In this document: one piece after another, positions 27,793 through 36,468 of the stretch | How positions within the stretch are numbered: the stretch's first letter is position 1 | How the letters are laid out: each line of letters opens with the position of its first letter | Made by a program: the position numbers and the translations under genes | Assembly: GCF_020281205.1 (NCBI RefSeq) | Contig: NZ_JACXZC010000023.1 | Span: 1 to 53,434, forward strand | Length of the DNA: 53,434 bases | Reading direction: 5' to 3' | From: Empedobacter stercoris | Lineage (GTDB): Bacteria > Bacteroidota > Bacteroidia > Flavobacteriales > Weeksellaceae | Notes under the pieces: model-generated | The model's input: only the letters and a program-made list of their open reading frames with translations | What the model was told of the DNA's origin: nothing | Databases searched by the model: none

Positions 27793-28707
27793 ATGAAAAT
27801 GAAGATGTTGTGGAGATTTTTTCTGCTACTTTTAATAACAGTTTATAGTTGTTCACCTCAAAAAGAAAATGGTGAAATGATCCACTTTAGTGGGCGAATT
27901 GCCAATGCACAAACGGATAGTATTTACCTTTTATTGAATAATCGCGAAAAAGCATTTGCATTAGATTATGATGGAAATTTTTCGGATACACTTCAATTGG
28001 TAGATGAAGGCTATAAAATACTTTCAATTGATCGAGAAGAGTTTACAATTTACTTAGTTCCGGGAGATAGTCTGATTTTAGATGCAGATTTGAATCAAAT
28101 TGAGAATCACTTTAAATTCTCAGGAAAAGGAAAAAATCGAAACAATTATTTAATTGAAAAAAGTTTTAAAACGGATAAGTTTTTGACTGATAATATAGAA
28201 TTGTTTCAATTAACCCCTCCATATTTTAAAAATCAAATCAAAAATTTTCATCAAAAAGTGTTTGAAGATTTAGAAAAATTGAAGGTGAACTCGTCATTTA
28301 TTAGAACTGAGAAAACAAATCTGAATTACGATTTTATCAATTTATTGTATATGTACAAGGATTCTTATACGTACTACAATCCAGCATCGGAGCAATTACC
28401 CGTTAATTTTTTGTCCGAATTAGAGAAGATTGATTTGGATAATGACGAAGATTATAAAACTTATCAGAGTTATCGCAACATTGTTTTGACGAGTTTACAA
28501 GAAAAACTGTATCAAGGATTTTCTGCAGATAGTTTGTTAGAAAACATAAAAAGTCCATCCATCAAAAAAGGATTTATTAATTCATTAATCTACGAACTTG
28601 ACCCAAATGATCCGAATAGCGAAGCAATTTATCAGGCAATAAAAAAACATTGTAACTATCAACCTTGGTTAGATGAAGCTTCAAAACGTATGAAAAAAAT
28701 TAGTTAA
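27793..28707 (+). CDS. Lipoprotein with DUF4369-like N-terminal domain, no thioredoxin domain
   Basis: A 304-residue lipoprotein (signal peptide, Cys20 in VYSCSPQ). Residues of about 30-115 resemble the DUF4369 beta-domain that precedes thioredoxin domains in Bacteroidota TlpA-like proteins (MIHFSGRIANAQTDSIYLLL, IYLVPGDSLILDADL, then FKFSGKGKNRNNYL). The remaining 190 residues are helical. No CxxC thioredoxin active site follows, and the protein ends at a normal stop. It is therefore either a family variant without the redox domain or one that lost it. The periplasmic role is unknown. Confidence 0.6.
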   Translation: MKMKMLWRFFLLLLITVYSCSPQKENGEMIHFSGRIANAQTDSIYLLLNNREKAFALDYDGNFSDTLQLVDEGYKILSIDREEFTIYLVPGDSLILDADLNQIENHFKFSGKGKNRNNYLIEKSFKTDKFLTDNIELFQLTPPYFKNQIKNFHQKVFEDLEKLKVNSSFIRTEKTNLNYDFINLLYMYKDSYTYYNPASEQLPVNFLSELEKIDLDNDEDYKTYQSYRNIVLTSLQEKLYQGFSADSLLENIKSPSIKKGFINSLIYELDPNDPNSEAIYQAIKKHCNYQPWLDEASKRMKKIS

Positions 28708-28849
28708 AAAGTTTTAATAATTGCTTTCAAAAAAAAAAATAAACGTATTTTATTGTTTTGATATATAGTGCTTTACAATTGATTTACGGTTTCCCTCATT
28801 TTATAAAGCAACCTTTTCTACATATTTTATATAACAAATCTAACAAATA

Positions 28850-28981
28850 ATGTCAAAGCCTAAGAGGATTCATAAGACTTACAAAAAGTCAGTGTTTAGC
28901 AAAATGAAAATAAAACCTATTAATTTATTGCTTTTTATAGCAATTGTATGTTTTAGTATTGTTTTAGTATTTTTTAAATAG
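28850..28981 (+). CDS. Small basic single-pass membrane protein (43 aa)
   Basis: An ATG-started frame of 43 codons. The first 23 residues are strongly basic (MSKPKRIHKTYKKSVFSKMK). Residues of about 24-42 are a clean hydrophobic helix (INLLLFIAIVCFSIVLVFF) ending in Lys-stop. The AACAAATA upstream of the start resembles the AT-rich leaders of neighbouring genes. A hairpin with a T-run begins at its stop codon (28980-29011), giving it its own terminator. I do not know the family. The composition is far from random AT-rich sequence, supporting a real gene. Possible roles are a regulator or subunit of a membrane complex. Confidence 0.55.
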   Translation: MSKPKRIHKTYKKSVFSKMKIKPINLLLFIAIVCFSIVLVFFK

Positions 28982-29011
28982 TTGAAACTTTTTAAAACTC
29001 TCAACTTTTTT
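28980..29011 (+). terminator. Terminator of the 43-aa membrane protein gene
   Basis: AGTTGA (28980-28985) pairs with TCAACT (29001-29006), with partial inner pairing, and TTTTTAA follows directly. Confidence 0.5.
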
Positions 29012-29055
29012 AACCTATCAATTATTTCTTAACTTCGTCTGAAATAGGCCTAAAA

Positions 29056-29613
29056 ATGACAAAAGCTGAAGCAAGAAAACACTATCGATCGTTGAGAAAA
29101 TCTTTCTCAAAAGAAGAAGTAAATAAGTTGAGCGAACAAATTTTTGAGTATATCAAAACCTTCGATTTTTCTGGATCTAAGTCGTTTCATCTTTTTTTAC
29201 CCATCGAAAAAAACAACGAAATCAATACTTATCCAATTATTGATTGGTTATTTCAGCAGGATAAAGATGTAATTTTACCTTTGGTTGTTGGTGATGATAT
29301 GTTGAATTGTAAGGTTGAAAAAGATGTTGAAACTAAATTAAACTCACTTCAAATTCCAGAACCAGTTCAATATACAGAAGTCGATGCTTTTACGATTGAT
29401 GTCGTTTTTATTCCAATGTTTGTTGCAGATAAAAATGGGAATCGAGTTGGATATGGAGGAGGATATTACGATAAGTTCTTAGCAAGATGTAGACCTGATT
29501 CCAAAAAAATAGGCCTAACTTATTTTAGACCTATTGAAATTATTGAAGACGCTTATTCTGGAGATTTTCCACTTGATTTTTGTATTACTCCCGAAGGAAT
29601 TGAATCTTTCTGA
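29056..29613 (+). CDS. 5-formyltetrahydrofolate cyclo-ligase
   Basis: A 185-residue enzyme recycling 5-formyl-THF to 5,10-methenyl-THF with ATP. It has the N-terminal basic ARKHYRSLRKSFSKEEV helix and the C-terminal nucleotide loop NRVGYGGGYYDKFLARC, both family signatures. Length is typical. Its last 61 bases overlap the 3' end of the convergent lipoprotein gene at 29553. Confidence 0.93.
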   Translation: MTKAEARKHYRSLRKSFSKEEVNKLSEQIFEYIKTFDFSGSKSFHLFLPIEKNNEINTYPIIDWLFQQDKDVILPLVVGDDMLNCKVEKDVETKLNSLQIPEPVQYTEVDAFTIDVVFIPMFVADKNGNRVGYGGGYYDKFLARCRPDSKKIGLTYFRPIEIIEDAYSGDFPLDFCITPEGIESF

Positions 29614-30182
29614 ATCGAGTCTTTTTTATCATTTAAAGTTCTAAAATAGAATTTAAATTCTCGTTTAAATTGGATAGGCTTCTGTTTTATCACAAAAATT
29701 CCTGTACGATTATTGGTTTCGATTAATTTTTTGTTCGAGTTAAAATAATTCACAGAATAAGCAATTCTTTTCACAGAATCTGGCGTAACAGAGTCTTGAG
29801 GTAGAATTGCAAACTTAGAAACAGAAGTTATCGTTACTTTTTTATCGGCTAAATCTCTTAGTAATGCATAAATTTCTGTTGTATCTTTTTTTGGGAAATA
29901 AGACAATAATTGATCTCTTAACAAACTGTCAACAACGGTGTCGCTTGTATTAGATGCTAGTGCCGAAAGTTCGTAAAACTCACGTAATTTCTGTTTTGCA
30001 ATAAAATTTACAGCTTCAACAGAATCCATTTTACTACTCACAGTAGAAGCTTCGTTTTTGTAACCTTTTATCGCTTCTGGGTTGTAATCACCTTTATATT
30101 TATCGTCTTTACACGAAAATATAATCCAAACACTCATTAGCAAAATAATGCTAAAATGAACTACTTTACTTATCGTTCTCAT
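29553..30182 (-). CDS. Hypothetical lipoprotein, paired with the upstream membrane protein
   Basis: A 209-residue lipoprotein with a signal sequence and Cys24 (WIIFSCKDD). The mature protein is Lys/Asp/Ser-rich, with heptad-like stretches and no recognised domain. Its start overlaps the end of the 30166 gene by 17 bases, so translation is coupled. Its last 20 codons run antisense through the end of the formyl-THF cyclo-ligase gene. Role unknown; it is likely an extracytoplasmic partner of the membrane protein encoded upstream. Confidence 0.6.
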   Translation of the reverse strand: MRTISKVVHFSIILLMSVWIIFSCKDDKYKGDYNPEAIKGYKNEASTVSSKMDSVEAVNFIAKQKLREFYELSALASNTSDTVVDSLLRDQLLSYFPKKDTTEIYALLRDLADKKVTITSVSKFAILPQDSVTPDSVKRIAYSVNYFNSNKKLIETNNRTGIFVIKQKPIQFKREFKFYFRTLNDKKDSIQKDSIPSGVIQKSSGKSPE

Positions 30183-31242
30183 CTTGCTGGATTTTAAATT
30201 TTAATTTAACAATTTTACCTTTTTTACTTTCTGATTCGATTAAAGAAAAGTTCTTTAACGAAGTCGTAGGCATTGTAACCAAATTGATATACTGTTGTTT
30301 CGAAAGAATTTCTACACCGAAAAAATCATTATCATATACTTGATAAATCAACGCATCATCTGAAATCATCTGGTTTAATTTAGAAATTCGCTGTTTTAAA
30401 TCTTTTGCTGAATTCGAATAATAATACAGCATAATTTTATAATCATCAGGTTCTAATAATAACTTTTCGGGTTGATTATATTGATGTAAATTAACCTTAA
30501 ACGTATCTTGTTTATAATAAGGTGAAGTCACAAACATTTTGATTGTATTTTTTTGAGATTCGAATTTAATACAACCTGTTTTTGTTGATAGATACAAGGG
30601 CGTAAATCCTTCTCTTATAATTGTCACTTCGACAGAGTTATTAATGGTTGTTTGCCTATCCGAATCAACAAAACAAAATTCATATTCGCGTTGTCCAAAA
30701 AATGAATAATAAACAGCCACACCAATACCACATAACAAAAGAATTACAGAAGCTATAATTGAAATCAGTTTTAGTTTTGGTTTCTTCTCAATAGCTTGTA
30801 TTGGACTTAATTCTTTTTCAGTTTGTTGTTTAACCTGTTGTTGTGTATCTTTTTCTACTTCGTCCGAAGGAATATTTTCTTGGGATAAATTTTCGATTTC
30901 TTCTGTATCAATCAGTATTTCCTCTGTTTTATGAGTTCCAAAATGTTCGTTCTTTTGAATTTGAACAAAATGCGCCCAATTCTTGAATCCACAATATTGC
31001 GCCAAAAGATTGAGCATATCAATACGTGGAAGCTTCTTGAAATCTGACTTAAAATAAGTATAAAACCACTTTTCACTTACAGTTGATCGGGTTTTATTGA
31101 ATAAGTCATCTTGGAAAGTCGTAATTTCTTGTCCTTTCCAATCAGAGATATTTTCGGATTGAGCAGAATTATCTTCTAAAAATCGAGTTGCAATCGTTTT
31201 TTTTAGAATTTCGAAAATTTCTATATCTGTAAATTTGCTCAA
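30166..31242 (-). CDS. Single-pass membrane protein with cytosolic helical N-domain
   Basis: A 358-residue protein I cannot assign to a family. Residues 1-100 are a cytosolic helical domain (IEIFEILKKTIATRFL ... GFKNWAHFVQIQ). A Glu/Gln-rich linker (about 101-155) leads to one transmembrane helix (about 158-181, ISIIASVILLLCGIGVAVYY), then a 175-residue periplasmic beta-rich domain. This one-pass layout with a cytosolic domain suggests signal transduction or scaffolding across the inner membrane. It is co-transcribed with the overlapping lipoprotein gene downstream. Confidence 0.6.
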   Translation of the reverse strand: MSKFTDIEIFEILKKTIATRFLEDNSAQSENISDWKGQEITTFQDDLFNKTRSTVSEKWFYTYFKSDFKKLPRIDMLNLLAQYCGFKNWAHFVQIQKNEHFGTHKTEEILIDTEEIENLSQENIPSDEVEKDTQQQVKQQTEKELSPIQAIEKKPKLKLISIIASVILLLCGIGVAVYYSFFGQREYEFCFVDSDRQTTINNSVEVTIIREGFTPLYLSTKTGCIKFESQKNTIKMFVTSPYYKQDTFKVNLHQYNQPEKLLLEPDDYKIMLYYYSNSAKDLKQRISKLNQMISDDALIYQVYDNDFFGVEILSKQQYINLVTMPTTSLKNFSLIESESKKGKIVKLKFKIQQDENDK

Positions 31243-31551
31243 AAATTAAAATTTAAAAGATTGTTTTTTAGCAACTTGTAAAATAAAATATATTTTACAA
31301 ATCTTGTTTTAATACAAGTACAAATAAAATAATTTTTTTGATATGATTCGTCGAATTTCTTTATTAATGACTTGTTAAATAATTTTTTCTATTGTAAAAC
31401 ATTTGTTGAATTTTCATTTGATCGATTACAATTGTCTTACAAGCATCTTGCATGAAAAAAACGTTGATGTGAGATTAACTTTGGTTCAACAAAATGATAC
31501 AACATATCATTTCAATCTAAAATCAATTAAAACATTTAAAAAATTAAAGTT
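31243..31551. other. 309-bp divergent intergenic region
   Basis: Very AT-rich. It holds one perfect palindrome TTGTAAAATA-N5-TATTTTACAA (31276-31300) and a small CTTGT/ACAAG inverted repeat (about 31303-31318). Both could be operators or weak hairpins for the divergent genes. No open frame or RNA gene recognised. Confidence 0.4.
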
Positions 31552-31788
31552 ATGAAAAAATTAGCATTAAACGTAATTGTATTAGGAGTATTCGGGACTG
31601 CGGTGGGTTTATCTTCTTGTCATTTGTTTGGATCGAAAGAAATAAAAACAGAAACTGATGTGAAAAATGATACCATTACAACATTAGAAGATTCAATTAA
31701 AGTTGATACAATTGGAAAAGATTCAGTTGTGATTAATGATTCTATAAAAGTTGAAACAACTACAACTACAACAACTGAGAAAAAATAA
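31552..31788 (+). CDS. Small Thr/Lys/Asp-rich lipoprotein
   Basis: A 78-residue lipoprotein: MKKLALNVIVLGVFGTAVG, then Cys23 (LSSCHLFG). The mature 55 residues are low-complexity, built of IKV(D/E)T and DS-type units and ending in a Thr run before KK. No fold is expected. The next gene encodes a similar small lipoprotein beginning with the same MKKLAL, so the two look like a tandem duplicate. Confidence 0.6.
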   Translation: MKKLALNVIVLGVFGTAVGLSSCHLFGSKEIKTETDVKNDTITTLEDSIKVDTIGKDSVVINDSIKVETTTTTTTEKK

Positions 31789-31816
31789 TTTGCAGAATAA
31801 ATTAAATAAAAATCAA

Positions 31817-32029
31817 ATGAAAAAATTAGCGTTATTTGCGTTTGCAGCATTCACTTTTACTGCAATTTCTTGTAAAAAAGAAGCTTTTCAGCCAGAAGTT
31901 ACTACACCAGAAAATGTAGATTCATCAATAATCGAAGTTCCGTCTGCCGATTCTGTAGAAGGAGTTACTGTAGATTCTTCAAAAACTGTGAATAAAACAG
32001 AAGTTTCTAAAGATTCTGTCTTGAAGTGA
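31817..32029 (+). CDS. Small lipoprotein, tandem relative of the gene at 31552
   Basis: A 70-residue lipoprotein starting at ATG 31817 (MKKLALFAFAAFTFTAIS, Cys19). The frame extends upstream to 31751, but the signal peptide starts here. The mature part is short and disordered, with the same VDSS/VDSSKTV/SKDSV style as its neighbour. It lies 28 bases downstream of the first lipoprotein gene and is followed by a strong terminator. Confidence 0.6.
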   Translation: MKKLALFAFAAFTFTAISCKKEAFQPEVTTPENVDSSIIEVPSADSVEGVTVDSSKTVNKTEVSKDSVLK

Positions 32030-32045
32030 AACTCGTAGACTTAAT

Positions 32046-32081
32046 AAAAAAAAATCCGCTACATTGAGCGGATTTTTTTTA
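32046..32081 (+). terminator. Bidirectional terminator
   Basis: AAAAATCCGCT stem with AGCGGATTTTT, loop ACATTG, long A and T runs on both sides. It serves the small lipoprotein pair and the convergent dehydrogenase gene. Confidence 0.85.
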
Positions 32082-32094
32082 TAACGTTAGAATT

Positions 32095-33144
32095 CTAAGA
32101 GTTTTTTAATGATTTAATGTCAATCACAAAGCGATATTTGACATCAGACTTCATCATACGTTCGTAAGCGGTATTAATATTTTGAATATCGATCATTTCT
32201 ACATCCGAAACAATGTTATGTTCACCGCAAAAATCTAACATTTCTTGTGTTTCTTTGATTCCGCCAATTAATGAACCCGTTAAATTACGACGTTTCAAAA
32301 TCAATAATCCACCATGAATTGCATCCAAAGGTTCTATCGCACCTACCATACACATTGTTTTGTCAAGCTTAAGTAAAGCTAAATATGGATTGACATCATG
32401 TTTCACCGGTATTGTATTCAATAAGAAATCAAAGGTATTTCGTTGTGCTTTCATTTGGTCAGCATCTTTTGAAATAAGAACTTCATCTGCGCCTAATTTT
32501 TTTGCATCTTCCCCTTTTGATTCAGAAGTGGTAATCATCACTACATGAGCACCCATTGCTTTAGCAAATTTAACCCCCATGTGGCCTAAACCTCCAAGTC
32601 CAACTACACCAACTTTATCGCCAGCTTTTACATTCCAATGACGCAAAGGCGACCAAGTTGTAATACCAGCACACAATAATGGTGCAGCAGCTTTTACATC
32701 AATATTTTCTGGGACATGAAGAACAAAGTTTTCTTCTACCACAATGTTTTCTGAATAACCTCCGTAGGTAATTCCACCATGTTTAGAATTTTTAGAATTG
32801 TATGTACCTGTTGATCCACTTTCACAATATTGTTCTAAACCTTCGTCACAAGGATGACAATGTTGACAAGATTCAACCATACAACCAACTCCAACTAAAT
32901 CTCCAACTTTGAATTTGGTTACTTCAGAACCGATTTCTTTGACACGACCAATAATTTCGTGACCAGGAACAACGGGATAATTTGGTTTTCCCCAATCCCC
33001 TTTTACCGTATGAATATCGCTGTGACAAACACCACAATAATCAATATCTATAAAAACATCTTTTGGAGATAATGTGCGACGTTCTATTGTGTGTGGTCCT
33101 AATGCATCTGTTTCGTTAAATGCTGCGTATGCTTTTGTGTTCAT
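32095..33144 (-). CDS. Zinc-dependent NAD(P) alcohol dehydrogenase, cinnamyl-alcohol/YahK type
   Basis: A 349-residue medium-chain dehydrogenase reducing aldehydes or oxidising alcohols. Catalytic zinc ligands: Cys37 (DYCGVCHSD) and His62-Glu63 (PGHEIIG). The structural zinc site is Cys93, Cys96, Cys99 and Cys107 (ESCQHCHPCDEGLEQYC). The cofactor loop is GVVGLGGLGHMGVKFAKAMG near 180. The family (YahK/AdhA/CAD) usually prefers NADPH. It stands ten bases upstream of nothing recognisable in the same operon; the next gene on the strand ends at 33155 and may be co-transcribed. Confidence 0.92.
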   Translation of the reverse strand: MNTKAYAAFNETDALGPHTIERRTLSPKDVFIDIDYCGVCHSDIHTVKGDWGKPNYPVVPGHEIIGRVKEIGSEVTKFKVGDLVGVGCMVESCQHCHPCDEGLEQYCESGSTGTYNSKNSKHGGITYGGYSENIVVEENFVLHVPENIDVKAAAPLLCAGITTWSPLRHWNVKAGDKVGVVGLGGLGHMGVKFAKAMGAHVVMITTSESKGEDAKKLGADEVLISKDADQMKAQRNTFDFLLNTIPVKHDVNPYLALLKLDKTMCMVGAIEPLDAIHGGLLILKRRNLTGSLIGGIKETQEMLDFCGEHNIVSDVEMIDIQNINTAYERMMKSDVKYRFVIDIKSLKNS

Positions 33145-33154
33145 TTTGTACTTA

Positions 33155-34078
33155 TTAAAGGTTATTTAATATTTCTCTTTGTTCATCTATAGAATAATGT
33201 GATTTACAATCTAAATTAAGCATTGAATTATTATATCGAGTTGAATAATTACTCAAATCAGAACAATTCGATAGTATTTCAAATTCTTTATTTTTAGTAT
33301 TGAATATAATTCCTTTATAATCGTTAGGATTAAGGGTGATAATTCCTTCCTTTACAAGATTTATATAATTTTCGGAATATTCTTCTTTAGAATCAGTTGT
33401 ATTAATGATGGTCGAAGCAATTGCTCCTGCCATTCCAAACATCATTAAATAACCATTATTCTGTTGAGATCTTGGTAATTCCATATATAAATGATGATCT
33501 GAACCTGCTTTTACTCTTACATAAGCAAAATTAGGAATTTCTTTTGCCAACAAAATCTTTTTCTCCTTAGCTATCTTTTTAATTTCTTTTACGTTAAAAT
33601 AAATATCCCCATTTTTAACAATTGCGAAATAATCTCGTTGTTGATATTCAGGAAATTTCCCGTTTTTATCATAAAAGTTTACTAAATCTGCTGACTGTTC
33701 AAATAAATCAGCATAAAGATTAGGTTTCATCTCAAATAATCTATCTTCTGTCTTTTTCGAAATAAAATCATCCTTTGTTAAATATAAACCATCGGGATAA
33801 GAGAATTCTTTTTGGTTAAAAACGCCTTTAATTTGCGGAATATTCTTTGAGTAATCTTCATTATCAAAGATTAATTTAAAATCTTTTAGTCGAACAATTG
33901 CGAACGTATTTTTAGATAAATCTGTTTTAAATTGAATTCCTTTTCCATCATTAATATAGCTTACGTCCCTAATTTCAAAAGTATTATTCGTTTGATTTGA
34001 AATTATTTTCGCTTTAGAAATATATTGTCCAAAAGAAAAGGTTGAACATAAGATAAGTAGAGTAAATAATTTTTTCAT
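33155..34078 (-). CDS. Secreted hypothetical protein
   Basis: A 307-residue protein with a signal peptide (MKKLFTLLILCSTFSFG, no lipobox). No recognised domain. A hydrophobic Gly/Ala-rich segment near 225-242 (NGYLMMFGMAGAIASTII) could be a membrane insertion or a buried helix. The rest is strand-rich with many Asp/Asn/Lys residues. It ends ten bases before the dehydrogenase gene on the same strand. Probably periplasmic. Confidence 0.55.
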   Translation of the reverse strand: MKKLFTLLILCSTFSFGQYISKAKIISNQTNNTFEIRDVSYINDGKGIQFKTDLSKNTFAIVRLKDFKLIFDNEDYSKNIPQIKGVFNQKEFSYPDGLYLTKDDFISKKTEDRLFEMKPNLYADLFEQSADLVNFYDKNGKFPEYQQRDYFAIVKNGDIYFNVKEIKKIAKEKKILLAKEIPNFAYVRVKAGSDHHLYMELPRSQQNNGYLMMFGMAGAIASTIINTTDSKEEYSENYINLVKEGIITLNPNDYKGIIFNTKNKEFEILSNCSDLSNYSTRYNNSMLNLDCKSHYSIDEQREILNNL

Positions 34079-34100
34079 TCGATTATATTTTGGATAAAAT

Positions 34101-34134
34101 TAAAAAATCCACCTGAATAATCAGATGGATTTTT
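34101..34134 (-). terminator. Terminator of the prolyl oligopeptidase gene
   Basis: AAAAATCCACCTGA with TCAGATGGATTTTT, one mismatch, loop ATAA; usable on either strand. On the minus strand it follows the gene ending at 34155. Confidence 0.75.
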
Positions 34135-34154
34135 GAGTTATTAAATTGATTTTA

Positions 34155-36269
34155 TTACTTCAATTTTTTGATTCCCATGTTCCACAATGTGAATGCATAT
34201 TTATCAGCTGTTTCGTTAATTACAACTTCTGTCGAACGACCTGCTCCGTGACCAGCTTTAGTTTCAATTCTGATTAATACAGGATTATCACAAGCTTGTT
34301 TCTTTTGTAATTCTGCTGCAAATTTATATGAATGCGCAGGAACTACACGGTCATCGTGATCTCCAGTCGTAACCAGAGTTGCGGGATAACATGTTCCTTC
34401 TTTAACATTGTGAACAGGTGAATATGCTTTCAGATAATCAAACATCTCTTTGCTATCATCAGCAGTTCCGTAATCATATCCCCAACCTGCTCCAGCAGTA
34501 AATGTGTGGTAACGCAACATGTCTAAAACTCCAACAGCAGGCAAAGCAACTTTAGCAATTTTAGGATTTATGGTTTCTGTAGCTCCAACCAATAAACCTC
34601 CGTTAGATCCCCCTGATAATGCAGTGTAATCTGGCGACGTATAATTGTTTGTTTGTAAATATTCGGCAGCAGCGATAAAATCGTTAAAAACATTCAATTT
34701 ATTGAACTGACGTCCACCATCGTGCCATTTTTTACCATATTCTCCACCTCCGCGTAAATTTGGAACAGCATAAATACCGCCATTTTCAATCCAAGCAGCA
34801 GTTGCAGGACTAAAACCAGGTGTTAAACTAATATTGAAGCCACCATATCCATAAACGATTGTTGGGTTTTTACCATTTTTCTTTAATCCTTTCTTGTATG
34901 TAATAATCATCGGAACTTTTGTGCCATCTTTTGACGCATAGAATACTTGTTCAGAAATATAATCATCCGAATTAAATTTTACATTTGGTTTGATGTAAAC
35001 ATCAGAAGAACCTGTTTCTACATTAAATTTATAACTTGTTGATGGTGTGATATAATTTGAGAAACCGAAATAAATTTCTTTCTCTGATTTTTTTCCTCCA
35101 AATCCTGATGCAGTACCAACTCCAGGTAATGTAATTTGACGAACTTTGGTTCCATCATATTTATATTGTTCAACAACAGAAATAGCATCTTTTAAGTATT
35201 TCGCAAATAAATACCCTCCTCCTGTAGAAACGGATAATACATTTTCTGTTTCGGGAATAACCGTTTGCCAAGCAGGCTCACTCAAATCTGAGATTGTAGC
35301 TTTTACAACCTTGTTGTTAGGTGCTTTATTATTTGTAAATAAATAGAACGTTTCTCCATCATTGTCGATTACAGAAGTATTTGTCTCAAAATTATTTACA
35401 ATGTTTACAATTGGAGAATTGGTTGTTGATAAATCTTGATAGTACAACTCATTTCCTGTTGTCGAGTTTGCAGCTGTAATGATTAAGTAGCGTTCATCAT
35501 CAGTCAAATAAGCACCAACGTAACGACGAGGCATTTCTGCTCCTCCAAAAATTAATTGATCTTTTTTCTGAGCTGTTCCTAATTTGTGGTAATATAATTT
35601 ATGCTGATCTGTTTTTTCTGATAATTCAGATCCTTTTGGTTTATCATAAGAAGAATAATAGAAACCTTCGTTTCCTTTCCAAGCTGTACCAGAGAATTTA
35701 ACATCAATCAAAGTTTCTCCAACTTGTGTTTTATCTTTCGCATTTAAAACAATCACTTTTCTCCAATCCGATCCACCTTCTGAAATAGAATAGGCAACTA
35801 AGCTTCCGTCTTTCGAAAAACTTACATCTGCTAAAGAAACAGAACCATCTTTTGAGAATTTATTTGGATCTAAGAAAACTTCTTCTGCTCCATTTTCTCC
35901 TAATTTACGGTACAAAACAGAATGCTGTTGCAAACCATCATTTTTATAATAGTAGGTATAATCACCTTCTTTGAAAGGCGTAGATATTTTTTCGTAATTC
36001 CAGATATCTGTCAACGATTTTTTCAATTGCGTGCGTAACGGAATCTCATTCAAATAAGCATAAGTCGCTTTATTTTGTTCAATCACCCATTTTTTTGTGT
36101 CATCAGACAAATCATCTTCTAACCAACGATATGGATCTTGTACTTCTTCTCCAAAATACGTGTCAACATGATTAATTTTTTTCGTGTCTGGGTATTTTTT
36201 TTTGTAACTCTGTGCATTCACTCCTACCATAAGGGCAACATTAAATAAAATAAAAGCAGTTTTTTTCAT
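34155..36269 (-). CDS. Prolyl oligopeptidase (S9A), secreted
   Basis: A 704-residue serine peptidase cutting after proline in short peptides. The start is ATG 36269, where a signal peptide begins (MKKTAFILFNVALMVGVNAQ); a longer frame to 36311 adds a non-conserved leader. The N-terminal segment and seven-bladed propeller (about 25-420) carry RYPDT-like and DPYRWLEDD motifs. The C-terminal alpha/beta hydrolase has Ser555 (GGSNGGLL), Asp in HDDRVVPAHS near 640 and His in KAGHGAGRS near 675. It acts in the periplasm or outside the cell. Confidence 0.95.
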   Translation of the reverse strand: MKKTAFILFNVALMVGVNAQSYKKKYPDTKKINHVDTYFGEEVQDPYRWLEDDLSDDTKKWVIEQNKATYAYLNEIPLRTQLKKSLTDIWNYEKISTPFKEGDYTYYYKNDGLQQHSVLYRKLGENGAEEVFLDPNKFSKDGSVSLADVSFSKDGSLVAYSISEGGSDWRKVIVLNAKDKTQVGETLIDVKFSGTAWKGNEGFYYSSYDKPKGSELSEKTDQHKLYYHKLGTAQKKDQLIFGGAEMPRRYVGAYLTDDERYLIITAANSTTGNELYYQDLSTTNSPIVNIVNNFETNTSVIDNDGETFYLFTNNKAPNNKVVKATISDLSEPAWQTVIPETENVLSVSTGGGYLFAKYLKDAISVVEQYKYDGTKVRQITLPGVGTASGFGGKKSEKEIYFGFSNYITPSTSYKFNVETGSSDVYIKPNVKFNSDDYISEQVFYASKDGTKVPMIITYKKGLKKNGKNPTIVYGYGGFNISLTPGFSPATAAWIENGGIYAVPNLRGGGEYGKKWHDGGRQFNKLNVFNDFIAAAEYLQTNNYTSPDYTALSGGSNGGLLVGATETINPKIAKVALPAVGVLDMLRYHTFTAGAGWGYDYGTADDSKEMFDYLKAYSPVHNVKEGTCYPATLVTTGDHDDRVVPAHSYKFAAELQKKQACDNPVLIRIETKAGHGAGRSTEVVINETADKYAFTLWNMGIKKLK

Positions 36270-36468
36270 TTCTCTATATAATAGCTGTTTTGGTAAAGAT
36301 AATAAAACCAAAAAGATAAATTGGTATTGAAAAAAATGATTTAAATTTGTGCAAAATCCTTACCAATTTTAAATTTAAATGGATACTTAACTCTTCGCGG
36401 CAACTTTACATTAAATTCATTTTGATTTAATTTTTTATCAATTATTTTTCATTCATAAAACCTAAAAA

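Noticed and set aside
31276-31300. Palindrome TTGTAAAATA/TATTTTACAA as a terminator
   Set aside because: Entirely A/T with no T-tract placement relative to either gene; kept only as a possible operator within the intergenic entry.
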